Source of the DNA: Lachnospiraceae bacterium
GTDB lineage: Bacteria > Bacillota > Clostridia > Lachnospirales > Lachnospiraceae
DNA: 20,843 nucleotides
Assembly: GCA_900770785.1 (NCBI GenBank)
Contig: CAAGLJ010000209.1
Coordinates: forward strand, 1-20,843
Reading direction: 5' to 3'
In this document: positions 14,099 through 20,843 of the stretch, piece by piece
Position numbering within the stretch: position 1 is the stretch's first letter
Layout: each line of letters opens with the position of its first letter
Notes under the pieces: generated by a model
What the model was told of the DNA's origin: nothing
The model's input: the letters and a program-made list of their open reading frames with translations, nothing else
Databases searched by the model: none
Made by a program: the position numbers and the translations under genes

Positions 14099-14152
14099 GC
14101 AGTAGGCTGTTTTGAATAGTTGGTATAAATCGGCCGGGAAGGGAGAAGAAGA

Positions 14153-14392
14153 ATGAGACTGGACAAATATTTAAAGGTATCCCGTTTAATCAAACGAAGA
14201 AGCATCGCCAATGAGGCCTGCGATGCGGGAAGAGTATTGATTAACGACAAGCCGGCCAAGGCCTCGGCAAACGTAAAAGTCAATGATATTATTACCATTC
14301 AGTTTGGAAATAAGGAAGTAAAGGTAGAGGTTTTGGACGTACAGGAAACGGTAAAAAAAGAAGAGGCTCGTGAATTGTTTCGGTTTTTGTAA
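14153..14392 (+). CDS. rqcP: S4-domain ribosome quality-control protein RqcP (YabO)
   Basis: This 79-aa RNA-binding protein consists almost entirely of an S4 domain: MRLDKYLKVSRLIKRRSIANE, then AGRVLINDKPAKASANVKV. In B. subtilis the orthologue (YabO, related to Hsp15) binds the stalled 50S-peptidyl-tRNA complex and supports RqcH in adding alanine tails. Size, opening motif and position directly ahead of yabP match that orthologue. The start has a GGGAGAAGAAG ribosome binding site. A sigma-E-like promoter for yabP starts right at this gene's stop codon. Confidence 0.92.
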   Translation: MRLDKYLKVSRLIKRRSIANEACDAGRVLINDKPAKASANVKVNDIITIQFGNKEVKVEVLDVQETVKKEEARELFRFL

Positions 14393-14418
14393 TATTACTC
14401 GCTGCTCCCTAATATAAT
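14390..14418 (+). promoter_or_regulatory. Sigma-E-like promoter of yabP
   Basis: TAATATT (14390-14396), a 14-nt spacer and AATATAAT (14411-14418) fit the sigma-E pattern (KMATATT, 14-15 nt, CATACA-T), with an exact -35 match. The expected start is about 20-25 nt before the yabP ATG. yabP and yabQ are mother-cell sigma-E genes in B. subtilis, which supports the call. Confidence 0.5.
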
Positions 14419-14447
14419 GATAGAGAACGGGAAGGCAGGGTGAGAAG

Positions 14448-14738
14448 ATGGAAGATTTGGTTACGGGCAATAAGGGACAGCATAAATTAGCCCTGGCGGG
14501 GCGTAAGAGTTGTAGTCTGACGGGAATAGTAGACGCTATTTCTTTTGATGTAAGTGAGGTTCTTTTAGAAACGGATATAGGCATGCTGATGGTCAAGGGC
14601 AGTGATTTGCATGTGAAACGGCTTACACTGGAAAAGGGTGAAGTGGATTTGGAAGGAAGGATCGACAGCCTGACCTATTCTGAACACACTACACTGGCTG
14701 CCAGGGGTGAATCTCTGCTGGGGAGACTGTTCAAGTAA
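14448..14738 (+). CDS. yabP: Sporulation protein YabP
   Basis: This 96-aa YabP-family protein has the usual length. It has the conserved HKLALAGRKSCSLTGI opening (about 11-26), the DVSEVLLETDIGML centre and the glycine-containing KGSDLHVKRLTLEKGEVDLEGRI segment. YabP is made in the mother cell under sigma-E and is needed for normal spore cortex formation in Bacillus; its biochemical activity is not established. It sits between rqcP and yabQ as in the standard cluster, with GGGAAGG and GGTGAGAAG purine runs as ribosome binding site. yabQ starts 3 nt after its stop, so the two are probably translationally coupled. Confidence 0.92.
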   Translation: MEDLVTGNKGQHKLALAGRKSCSLTGIVDAISFDVSEVLLETDIGMLMVKGSDLHVKRLTLEKGEVDLEGRIDSLTYSEHTTLAARGESLLGRLFK

Positions 14739-14741
14739 AAG

Positions 14742-15341
14742 ATGTCAGAAAATATTCGGCTGGAATGGGATTTTTTACTGCAAACCATAAAACTGGGCAT
14801 AGGAATTACTCTGGTCTATGACGGTTTACGGGTTCTGAGGATGCTGATTCCTCATCCTTCCTTTCTCATTTCATTGGAGGATCTGCTGTTTTGGCTGGGC
14901 TGTACAGGAGCAATCTTCAGACTGCAATTTGAACAAAATGATGGAATCAGCAGAGGCTTTGCCATTTTGGGAATTTTGCTGGGCATGGTCATTTATAATC
15001 AGCTGGCGGGAAAGTGGCTGATTAAATTGGCGGAGAGAGTGGTCGGCTTTCTGAAAAGAGGGTTGACTGAACTGAAGAAAAAACTTAAAATAATCTTATG
15101 TAAACATAAGAAGAATTCCACAGATTTGAGGAGTAGATATGGCAAAACGAAGAATTCGCGTTCGGAAAAAAAAGCAGAACCGGGTAGGAATGGCGCTGGT
15201 GCTGACGGTACTCATGCTGCTGATGCTGGTGGTTTCCTACAACAGCAGACAGCTGGAAGAAAAGCTGGCTTCCTATCAGGAAAGAGAAAGGCAGCTGACA
15301 GAACAGCTGGAGGCAGAAAAAGCCCGCAGCGAGGAAATTGA
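14742..15341 (+). CDS. yabQ: Sporulation membrane protein YabQ, with long C-terminal overlap into divIC
   Basis: The first about 95 residues carry the YabQ membrane domain: hydrophobic stretches at about 9-30, 42-60 and 70-88 joined by short loops, including VYDGLRVLRM and the FWLGCTGAIFRL segment. YabQ is a mother-cell sporulation protein needed for cortex formation. It starts 3 nt after yabP with little independent ribosome binding site. The frame does not stop after the basic segment around residue 128 but runs 203 nt into divIC in another frame. The last 68 residues are Ala/Gly/Lys-rich and look like an out-of-frame shadow of divIC, so they are probably not functional sequence. Either the native stop was lost or a frameshift lies near 15080-15135. 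Confidence 0.85.
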   Translation: MSENIRLEWDFLLQTIKLGIGITLVYDGLRVLRMLIPHPSFLISLEDLLFWLGCTGAIFRLQFEQNDGISRGFAILGILLGMVIYNQLAGKWLIKLAERVVGFLKRGLTELKKKLKIILCKHKKNSTDLRSRYGKTKNSRSEKKAEPGRNGAGADGTHAADAGGFLQQQTAGRKAGFLSGKRKAADRTAGGRKSPQRGN

Positions 15342-15447
15342 GGAGTTTAAAAAATATACAAAAACCAAGAAGTACATAGAAGAAACGGCAAGGGAAAAGC
15401 TGGGACTGGTGTATGAGGATGAAATTTTGATTAAAACAGAGGATTGA
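15139..15447 (+). CDS. divIC: Septum formation initiator DivIC/FtsB family
   Basis: This 102-aa bitopic division protein has a very basic N terminus (MAKRRIRVRKKK), one membrane helix at about residues 17-33, and an extracellular coiled coil at about 36-75 (heptads such as QLEEKL and LTEQLEAEK). The C-terminal YIEETAREKLGLVYEDE block is characteristic of FtsB/DivIC. It acts with FtsL and DivIB/FtsQ at the divisome and, in spore formers, at the asymmetric septum. The ribosome binding site GAGGAGTAG precedes the ATG. The gene starts inside the yabQ frame and ends at its own terminator. Confidence 0.93.
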   Translation: MAKRRIRVRKKKQNRVGMALVLTVLMLLMLVVSYNSRQLEEKLASYQERERQLTEQLEAEKARSEEIEEFKKYTKTKKYIEETAREKLGLVYEDEILIKTED

Positions 15448-15480
15448 AAGCTGATGTCTGAAAAAGAATCAGCTTTTTTC
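15448..15480 (+). terminator. Terminator after divIC
   Basis: AAGCTGAT pairs with ATCAGCTT around a 12-nt loop and is followed by TTTTC, starting right after the divIC stop. It separates the divIC transcript from spoIIE. Confidence 0.85.
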
Positions 15481-15498
15481 TTTTATCGCCCTTTCAGA

Positions 15499-15533
15499 GT
15501 TTGACAAAAGATGCAGGACAAGTGAGGTAAACT
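15499..15533 (+). promoter_or_regulatory. Spo0A-type promoter of spoIIE (21-bp spacer)
   Basis: TTGACA (15501-15506) is separated by 21 nt from TAAACT (15528-15533). The 21-bp spacing is the hallmark of Spo0A-activated sigma-A promoters such as B. subtilis spoIIE and spoIIG. TTTGACA over the -35 matches a reversed 0A box (TTCGACA) at six of seven positions. Confidence 0.6.
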
Positions 15534-15612
15534 GATATACAAAGCAAATTAAGGGGAATGCAGAAGGCATTTGAAATAAAGGGCTGCTTCAGGCAGCAGA
15601 ATGAGAGGGAAT

Positions 15613-16821
15613 ATGAAGAGCAGATTGGAGCAAAAAGGGCAGGAGGCCGTTTATTTACTGGAATATGAAAAAAAGAAAATGGAGGACTGTGCCCTTTCTC
15701 TGGACAGCCTGGCCTCAGCTTTTTTGGCAAATACCGAAAAAAAGGAGGATCAGGAGGATCGGCAGACATTTTTGTGGGAAAAGCGGATGGAGGAAAACCG
15801 TCAGCTTTTTTCCGGACATTTAAAAGAAATGGCAGAGGTGATTAAGCAGACCACCCGGGAATCCGTAAAGATAATTCGTCTGGGAAAAAGGAAGGAAAAG
15901 CAGATTGCCCGAAGTTTACTGTTAGAGGGACTGGTACTGGAGGATTTTTATCTGCTGGAAAAGAGTAATGGAAGGAGAGAGGCTGTAGCCAGCCTGTATC
16001 TGTCTCATGCAGGAAAGAAGGGCAGGGTATGCTCGGCAGAGGAGGTAGCCGGTTTCTTGTCCGTTCTGCTAAAGACTCAGCTGGTGCCTGTAGACAGACC
16101 GCCTTTTTTCGTAACCAGAGAGGTTCAAACCATGTATTTTCAGGAGGAAACCCGGTTTACAGTATTGACCGGTTTCGCGAAAGCCATCAAGGAGAAGGAA
16201 AAGATATCGGGAGATAACTACTGCTTTTTTGAAACGGCAGAGGGACAGTTTTTCGCTCTTTTATCGGATGGAATGGGATCCGGCAGTAAGGCCTGTGCAG
16301 ACAGTGAGCTGGTGCTGGACATGGCGGAAAAGCTTTTGATGTCCGGCTTTTCCCGGGAATTAGCCTTGCAGCTGATTAACGACTCTCTGGTTATGGGTGG
16401 AGAAAATAAAAATATGTCTACTATGGATCTGTGCCAGATTAATCTTCATACGGGAGAGGCCGGTTTTCTAAAGATAGGAGCAGCAATTTCGCTGCTTAAA
16501 CGGGATGGCTATGTGGAGGAGCTTCCTGCCAACTCCCTGCCCCTTGGGGTATTCCCCAGCCTGGAGCCATGTAAGACAAGCCGGATGCTGATGGACGGAG
16601 ACTATCTTTTTCTTTTCAGTGATGGAATTACGGACAGCCTCCACACCAGGGAGGGACAGGAGTTTTTGAAGCAGCTGGTAGCAGAAATGCCATATCGCAG
16701 GCCTGGGGAAATGGCGGGCTATCTGATGAAATATGTGATTCAGGCATCGCAGGGACGAATTCGTGATGATATGACCATTCTGGTTATCGGTATCTGGGAA
16801 AATAAAGAACAGAAAGATTGA
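15613..16821 (+). CDS. spoIIE: Stage II sporulation protein E, short form without membrane domain
   Basis: This 402-aa PP2C-type serine phosphatase dephosphorylates the anti-anti-sigma factor SpoIIAA to free sigma-F in the forespore. All four metal-binding aspartates of B. subtilis SpoIIE are found at identical spacing: D201 (GDN), D219 (SDGMGSG), D337 (SDGITDS) and D386 (RDDMT). About 200 residues of regulatory-domain-like sequence precede them. The N-terminal ten-helix membrane domain of the 827-aa B. subtilis protein is absent, and the upstream DNA holds a terminator and promoter, so this is not a start-site error. I start at 15613, with AGAGGGA 4 nt upstream; an ATG four codons earlier (15601) has no ribosome binding site. 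A small hairpin (15582-15596) lies in the leader. How the protein reaches the septum without membrane helices is open. Confidence 0.9.
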   Translation: MKSRLEQKGQEAVYLLEYEKKKMEDCALSLDSLASAFLANTEKKEDQEDRQTFLWEKRMEENRQLFSGHLKEMAEVIKQTTRESVKIIRLGKRKEKQIARSLLLEGLVLEDFYLLEKSNGRREAVASLYLSHAGKKGRVCSAEEVAGFLSVLLKTQLVPVDRPPFFVTREVQTMYFQEETRFTVLTGFAKAIKEKEKISGDNYCFFETAEGQFFALLSDGMGSGSKACADSELVLDMAEKLLMSGFSRELALQLINDSLVMGGENKNMSTMDLCQINLHTGEAGFLKIGAAISLLKRDGYVEELPANSLPLGVFPSLEPCKTSRMLMDGDYLFLFSDGITDSLHTREGQEFLKQLVAEMPYRRPGEMAGYLMKYVIQASQGRIRDDMTILVIGIWENKEQKD

Positions 16822-16896
16822 TTTTTCTTTCAGGAATATGGTACGATTTACTTTAGATAAAGGAGCCTATCGCCAGGCAGCGGGAGGACAGAAGGA

Positions 16897-18357
16897 ATGA
16901 AAGACAGAGTTTTTGCTTTTATGGAACAACAGCATATGATTAATCAGGGAGACCGGGTAGTAGCAGGCGTTTCAGGAGGAGCAGACTCCGTATGCCTGCT
17001 GCTTTTGCTGTGGGAGTATCAGAAAAAAATACCCTTTGGACTGGCAGCAGTCCATGTGAATCATGGGATTCGTGAAGAGGCAAAGTTGGACGCAGACTAT
17101 GTAAAGGCTCTCTGCGGGAAGCTGGAAGTACCTTTTTTTCTCTATGAAAAGGATGTCCCCCGGCTTGCCGGGAAAGAAAAGCTGTCTTTGGAAGAAGCGG
17201 GGAGGAAAGCAAGATATGAGGCCTTTCGGGAAGTCCTGAATCTGTGGAAGGACAGTCAATGGGAGGAGGAAAAAAAGGAGGTAAGAGCTTATTGCGGTCC
17301 AGGAAAGATTGCGGTGGCTCATCACATGCAGGACAGTGCGGAGACCCTTTTGTTTAACCTGTTCAGAGGAACCGGAATCTGGGGGCTGTCAGGAATTCGC
17401 CCTGTGCGGGAAGAAATTATCCGGCCTCTTCTTAAAATAAGCCGCAGGGAAATCGAGGATTGGCTGGAGGAAAGGGGGACTGGCTGGTGTATAGATTCCA
17501 CCAATGGAGAGGATACTTATACCAGAAATAAAATCCGAAACCATATCTTACCTTATGCGGAGAAGGAGATTGTCCTCGGAAGCACCCGCCATATTGCCCG
17601 GACCGCTCTGGATATGGCAGAACTGACGGATTATATAAAGGAAGAAAGAGGGAAAGCAGCGAAGGAATGCTGTACGATAAAAGGGAAGGAAAAAAAGGGA
17701 GCAGTGACGGTCAGCATAGACCTTGAGAGGTGGCAGAGATATCCGTTGTTTTTGCAGAAGCAGATTCTTTTGTGGGCACTGGAAGAAGCTGGAAGGGGAC
17801 GAAAGGATGTGGGCCGCGTCCATCTGGAAGCATTGCTTGGGCTGACCCAAAAAGAAGGCTATCGAAAAACGGATCTGCCGGGAGGTCTGGAAGGAATTAA
17901 GGAATATACGGTTTTAAGAATACAGGTAAAGGAAGAAAAGAAAGAACAGATTTTATACCAAACACTCACTGTCCCCGGAAGTTTTTCTTTTGGAGAAGAC
18001 TGGCGGCTGGAGCTTGACCTGGTAGAAAAGGAAAAAGTTGGAAGAATAGAAGAAAATCAGTATACGAAATACTTTGATTATGATAAAATAAATAACTGTC
18101 TTACTCTGCGTAATCGAAAGCAGGGGGACTATTTAACGATTAATGGAGCAGGTCAGAGAAAATCCCTGAAGGAATATATGATTCAGGAAAAAATTGCGGC
18201 TCCCCTGCGTGACCGCTTCCCTGTTATTGCAGAGGGAAACCATATTTTATGGGTACCGGGTCACCGCATCAGTGCATATTACAAAGTAACCGGGCACACG
18301 AACAGGTGTGTACGAATGACAATCTGGAGGGAAAAATGGCAGAAAAAGTACGTGTAA
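16897..18357 (+). CDS. tilS: tRNA(Ile)-lysidine synthetase
   Basis: This 486-aa enzyme ligates lysine to cytidine-34 of tRNA(Ile) with CAU anticodon, converting it to read AUA. The PP-loop is SGGADS (26-31). VHVNHGIREEA (about 53-63), HHMQDSAETLLFNLFRGTGIWGL and CIDSTN (the latter about 200) are conserved blocks of the N-terminal ATPase domain. The C-terminal domains run from about 320, with the TilS tail RKQGDYL and the segment KSLKEYMIQEKI near 410-435. The ribosome binding site GGGAGGACAGAAGG precedes the ATG. A 20-codon frame upstream ends over its start codon. It overlaps hpt by 22 nt, as is common in this cluster. Confidence 0.96.
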   Translation: MKDRVFAFMEQQHMINQGDRVVAGVSGGADSVCLLLLLWEYQKKIPFGLAAVHVNHGIREEAKLDADYVKALCGKLEVPFFLYEKDVPRLAGKEKLSLEEAGRKARYEAFREVLNLWKDSQWEEEKKEVRAYCGPGKIAVAHHMQDSAETLLFNLFRGTGIWGLSGIRPVREEIIRPLLKISRREIEDWLEERGTGWCIDSTNGEDTYTRNKIRNHILPYAEKEIVLGSTRHIARTALDMAELTDYIKEERGKAAKECCTIKGKEKKGAVTVSIDLERWQRYPLFLQKQILLWALEEAGRGRKDVGRVHLEALLGLTQKEGYRKTDLPGGLEGIKEYTVLRIQVKEEKKEQILYQTLTVPGSFSFGEDWRLELDLVEKEKVGRIEENQYTKYFDYDKINNCLTLRNRKQGDYLTINGAGQRKSLKEYMIQEKIAAPLRDRFPVIAEGNHILWVPGHRISAYYKVTGHTNRCVRMTIWREKWQKKYV

Positions 18358-18866
18358 TGTTGACCGAAGAAGAAGTGGATAGGCGAATTAAGACGATAGC
18401 AGAACAAATCAGCGAGGATTATGCCGGCAAAAAGATTCATTTAATCTGCGTATTAAAGGGCGGCGTTTTCTTTATGTGTGAACTGGCCAAAAGAATTACG
18501 GTGCCTGTATCAATGGATTTTATGGCTATTTCCAGCTACGGCAGGGGAACGGAGTCCAGTGGAATTATCAAGATCATCAAGGACCTGGATGAGTCCATTA
18601 CCGGGGAGGATGTACTGGTGGTAGAGGATATTGTGGATTCGGGAAGAACCTTAAGCTATCTTATGGAGATGCTCAAGGACAGAAAACCCAACAGCCTGCG
18701 CCTTTGTACCCTGTTGGATAAGCCTGACCGAAGAGTGGTGGAGGTGAAGGTGGATTATACCGGCTTTAAAATTCCTGATGAATTTGTAGTAGGCTATGGA
18801 CTTGACTATGCACAGAAATATAGAAATCTTCCTTATATCGGTGTAGTAGAGCTGGATAAGGAATAG
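18336..18866 (+). CDS. hpt: Hypoxanthine phosphoribosyltransferase
   Basis: This 176-aa purine salvage enzyme transfers phosphoribose from PRPP to hypoxanthine or guanine. The PRPP-binding motif is VVEDIVDSGRT (95-105). LKGGVFF (40-46) and FMAISSYG (62-69) are the usual active-site loops, and the DYTGFKIPDEFVVGYGLDY block near the end contacts the base. Length is typical for Hpt/HprT. I start at the ATG at 18336 after GGAGGGAAAA; the open frame extends upstream into tilS, but that part is an overlap in another frame. It is followed at 15 nt by ftsH, the same tilS-hpt-ftsH order as in Bacillus. Confidence 0.96.
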   Translation: MAEKVRVMLTEEEVDRRIKTIAEQISEDYAGKKIHLICVLKGGVFFMCELAKRITVPVSMDFMAISSYGRGTESSGIIKIIKDLDESITGEDVLVVEDIVDSGRTLSYLMEMLKDRKPNSLRLCTLLDKPDRRVVEVKVDYTGFKIPDEFVVGYGLDYAQKYRNLPYIGVVELDKE

Positions 18867-18881
18867 GTGAGGAGGTAATTT

Positions 18882-20690
18882 GTGACAAAAAACAGACAAG
18901 GTTTTAATCTTATGTTTTTTCTGATTTTAGCAGTCATCTTTTTCATGATGTTTTATGAGGGCATGAAAAGGACGGATAACAGCTATACCAGAGGAGCATT
19001 GCTTACGGATCTGGAGGGAGGCAAGGTGGTAACAGCCACTGTACAGCCCAATCAGGAGGCACCTACAGGTTCCGTCAAACTTCTTTTGCAGGGTGGGGAA
19101 TACAAAACCATCTATGTAACGGATGTAAATGAGATTCAGGAAGTATTAAGAAGCTATGGGATTGATCCCATCGTAAAGGATATTCCCAGAGAGAGCTGGC
19201 TGTCAGCCTATGGTCTTCCTCTGCTGCTGGCAGTGGGAGTGGGACTGTTTTTGATGTATATTCTGAATATGCAAAACGGTGGCGGTGCCAATGCAAAGAT
19301 GATGAATTTCGGTAAAAGCCGGGCCAAAATGTCCACCGGTGAAAACAACAAAATCAATTTTCAGTGCGTAGCCGGTCTGAAGGAAGAAAAGGAAGAGCTG
19401 GAAGAAATTGTGGAGTTTTTGAAAAATCCCGGCAAGTTTACTAAAGTGGGAGCCAGGATTCCCAAGGGTGTGCTTTTAGAGGGTCCTCCCGGAACAGGAA
19501 AAACCCTTCTTGCCAAGGCTGTAGCAGGGGAGGCAGGAGTCCCCTTCTTCAGTATTTCCGGTTCTGATTTTGTGGAAATGTTTGTAGGTGTAGGTGCATC
19601 CCGTGTAAGAGATTTGTTTGAAGATGCGAAAAAGAATTCCCCCTGTATCGTTTTTATCGATGAAATTGATGCCGTAGCAAGGCGACGGGGTACAGGTATG
19701 GGAGGCGGACACGATGAGCGTGAGCAGACCCTGAACCAGCTATTGGTTGAAATGGATGGTTTTGGTGTTAATGAAGGAATTATCGTTATGGCAGCCACTA
19801 ATCGTGTGGATATTCTGGACCCGGCAATCCTTCGCCCGGGACGTTTTGACCGTAAGGTGGCAGTCGGGGTTCCCGACGTAGGAGGCCGGGAGGATATTTT
19901 AAAGGTTCATGCAAAGAATAAGCCTCTGGGAGATGATGTCAATCTGGAGCAGATTGCCCGGACCACTGCAGGCTTTACCGGAGCAGACCTGGAAAACCTG
20001 TTAAATGAGGCGGCGATTCAGGCAGCCAGGGATGATCGATCCTATGTGGTACAGGAGGATATCAAAAAATCATTTATTAAGGTAGGAATTGGTACAGAGA
20101 AGAAAAGCCGCATTATTTCAGATAAGGAAAAAAGAATTACTGCCTACCATGAGGCCGGTCATGCCATTCTTTTCCATGTACTGCCGGATGTGGGACCGGT
20201 GTATACAGTCTCCATTATTCCTACCGGAGTGGGAGCAGCCGGTTATACCATGCCTCTGCCGGAAAGAGATGAAATGTTTTTGACCAAAGGTAAGATGATG
20301 CAGAATATTATGGTATCCTTTGGAGGGCGTATTGCAGAAGAGATTATTTTTGATGATGTGACTACAGGGGCCTCTGGAGATATTAAGCAGGCTACCAAGC
20401 TGGCCAGACGGATGGTAACCCGATACGGTATGTCAGCATCCATAGGTATGATTAACTATGACAATGATGATGAAGAAGTTTTCATTGGGCGGGATCTGGC
20501 ACATACCAGAGCCTACAGTGAGTTTATGACCGGAGAAATAGATAAGGAAGTCAAGGGGATTATTGACTACTGCTATGCAGAAGCAAAGAAGATCATTCTG
20601 GAGCATAGGAGTGTATTGGACAGCTGTGCTGAGCTTTTGCTGGAGAAAGAAAAGATTACAAGAGAAGAGTTTGAAGCATTATTTGTTTAA
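18882..20690 (+). CDS. ftsH: ATP-dependent zinc metalloprotease FtsH
   Basis: This 602-aa membrane-anchored AAA+ protease degrades misfolded and regulatory membrane and cytoplasmic proteins as a hexamer. There is a membrane helix at about residues 8-25, an extracytoplasmic domain to about 103, and a second helix at about 108-127. The AAA module has Walker A GPPGTGKT (201-208), the pore motif MFVGVGASRVRDLF, Walker B IVFIDEIDA and the second region of homology ATNRVDILDPAILRPGRFDR. The protease site is HEAGH (423-427), with the third zinc ligand D500. It starts with GTG; GGAGGT lies 6 nt upstream and no nearby ATG fits. The acidic C-terminal extension seen in some FtsH proteins is short here. 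Confidence 0.97.
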   Translation: MTKNRQGFNLMFFLILAVIFFMMFYEGMKRTDNSYTRGALLTDLEGGKVVTATVQPNQEAPTGSVKLLLQGGEYKTIYVTDVNEIQEVLRSYGIDPIVKDIPRESWLSAYGLPLLLAVGVGLFLMYILNMQNGGGANAKMMNFGKSRAKMSTGENNKINFQCVAGLKEEKEELEEIVEFLKNPGKFTKVGARIPKGVLLEGPPGTGKTLLAKAVAGEAGVPFFSISGSDFVEMFVGVGASRVRDLFEDAKKNSPCIVFIDEIDAVARRRGTGMGGGHDEREQTLNQLLVEMDGFGVNEGIIVMAATNRVDILDPAILRPGRFDRKVAVGVPDVGGREDILKVHAKNKPLGDDVNLEQIARTTAGFTGADLENLLNEAAIQAARDDRSYVVQEDIKKSFIKVGIGTEKKSRIISDKEKRITAYHEAGHAILFHVLPDVGPVYTVSIIPTGVGAAGYTMPLPERDEMFLTKGKMMQNIMVSFGGRIAEEIIFDDVTTGASGDIKQATKLARRMVTRYGMSASIGMINYDNDDEEVFIGRDLAHTRAYSEFMTGEIDKEVKGIIDYCYAEAKKIILEHRSVLDSCAELLLEKEKITREEFEALFV

Positions 20691-20716
20691 AAGCGATAAA
20701 AAAACGCATATGCTTT
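20687..20716 (+). terminator. Weak possible terminator after ftsH
   Basis: AAAAGC pairs with GCTTTT around a loop of about 17 nt, starting at the ftsH stop and ending in TTTT. The stem is short and AT-rich, so efficiency is doubtful. Confidence 0.3.
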
Positions 20717-20740
20717 TGTAATATTTGTGCAAACTTGGTA

Positions 20741-20769
20741 TTTACCCTAAAGGGAACCTCTGGTATTAT
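20741..20769 (+). promoter_or_regulatory. Probable sigma-A promoter of the next gene
   Basis: TTTACC (20741-20746), a 17-nt spacer and TATTAT (20764-20769), with a TGG extended -10 directly before it, lie in the AT-rich stretch after ftsH. No coding region starts before the window ends. Confidence 0.45.
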
Positions 20770-20843
20770 ACTATTTGTAACCCCCCAATACATTATATAG
20801 TTTTTTGCTATACCCCATAAGAAAGAAATACCTTCTCTAAGAA

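Noticed and set aside
15601..15612. spoIIE start at the ATG at 15601
   Set aside because: No ribosome binding site precedes it, whereas AGAGGGA precedes the ATG at 15613. The longer form cannot be fully excluded.
16811..16832. GAAAGA/TCTTTC hairpin after spoIIE as a terminator
   Set aside because: The stem is short and AT-rich with no T-run after it, and tilS follows closely.
18249..18335. N-terminal extension of hpt within tilS
   Set aside because: This is an out-of-frame reading of tilS; the ATG at 18336 has a strong ribosome binding site and gives the normal family length.
1..20843. CRISPR arrays, tRNA/rRNA genes, insertion sequences, T-box or other known riboswitches
   Set aside because: No repeat-spacer pattern, cloverleaf, transposase frame or recognisable riboswitch core was seen on either strand.

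Overview
The window reads as chromosome of an anaerobic, endospore-forming Firmicute, most likely a member of the Lachnospiraceae (Clostridia). The basis is the conserved gene order HU - rqcP - yabP - yabQ - divIC - spoIIE - tilS - hpt - ftsH, known from Bacillus and clostridia; a reverse rubrerythrin beside a PerR-type regulator; a short archaeal/eukaryotic-type ProRS; and a CotS-like spore kinase. No tRNA, rRNA, CRISPR array or transposase was recognised.

Left end (1-1884): an AT-rich, scrambled accessory zone. It holds a fragment resembling the tail of an acyl carrier protein (124-240), an intact 58-aa Cys-rich RiPP-like precursor (342-518) with its own terminator, a 5'-truncated FtsX-type ABC permease whose open frame begins inside that terminator, and an intact MacB-type ABC ATPase. 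No peptide maturase is visible, so any RiPP system is incomplete here or its partners lie outside the window.

1885-3072 (minus strand): an oxidative-stress pair, reverse rubrerythrin and perR. Each has a good sigma-A-type promoter, and PerR-box-like palindromes lie on or just after the -10 elements.

3218-9239 (plus strand): a probable operon of histidine kinase, OmpR-type response regulator, RluA-like pseudouridine synthase, O-antigen-ligase-like membrane protein and proS. Genes are spaced 9-29 nt apart, with one 40-nt overlap.

9240-9639: a 400-nt gap holding an unrecognised 53-aa minus-strand ORF with a good ribosome binding site, a strong GC-rich hairpin, a plus-strand promoter and phased TCTAAA repeats. 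It is followed by cca with a terminator starting at its stop codon.

11089-13591: a CotS/APH-fold kinase-like gene behind a sigma-E/K-like promoter, then a PEGA-domain lipoprotein.

13652-20843: HU, then the sporulation/cell-division/translation cluster. It includes a sigma-E-like promoter for yabP, a 203-nt yabQ/divIC overlap, and a short SpoIIE that keeps the PP2C phosphatase domain but lacks the membrane domain. That spoIIE has a Spo0A-style promoter with a 21-bp spacer. tilS, hpt and ftsH follow, and a promoter at the right edge probably drives the next gene.

The most unusual material is the RiPP precursor with its broken transporter, the unannotated small ORF at 9270-9431, and the soluble SpoIIE.
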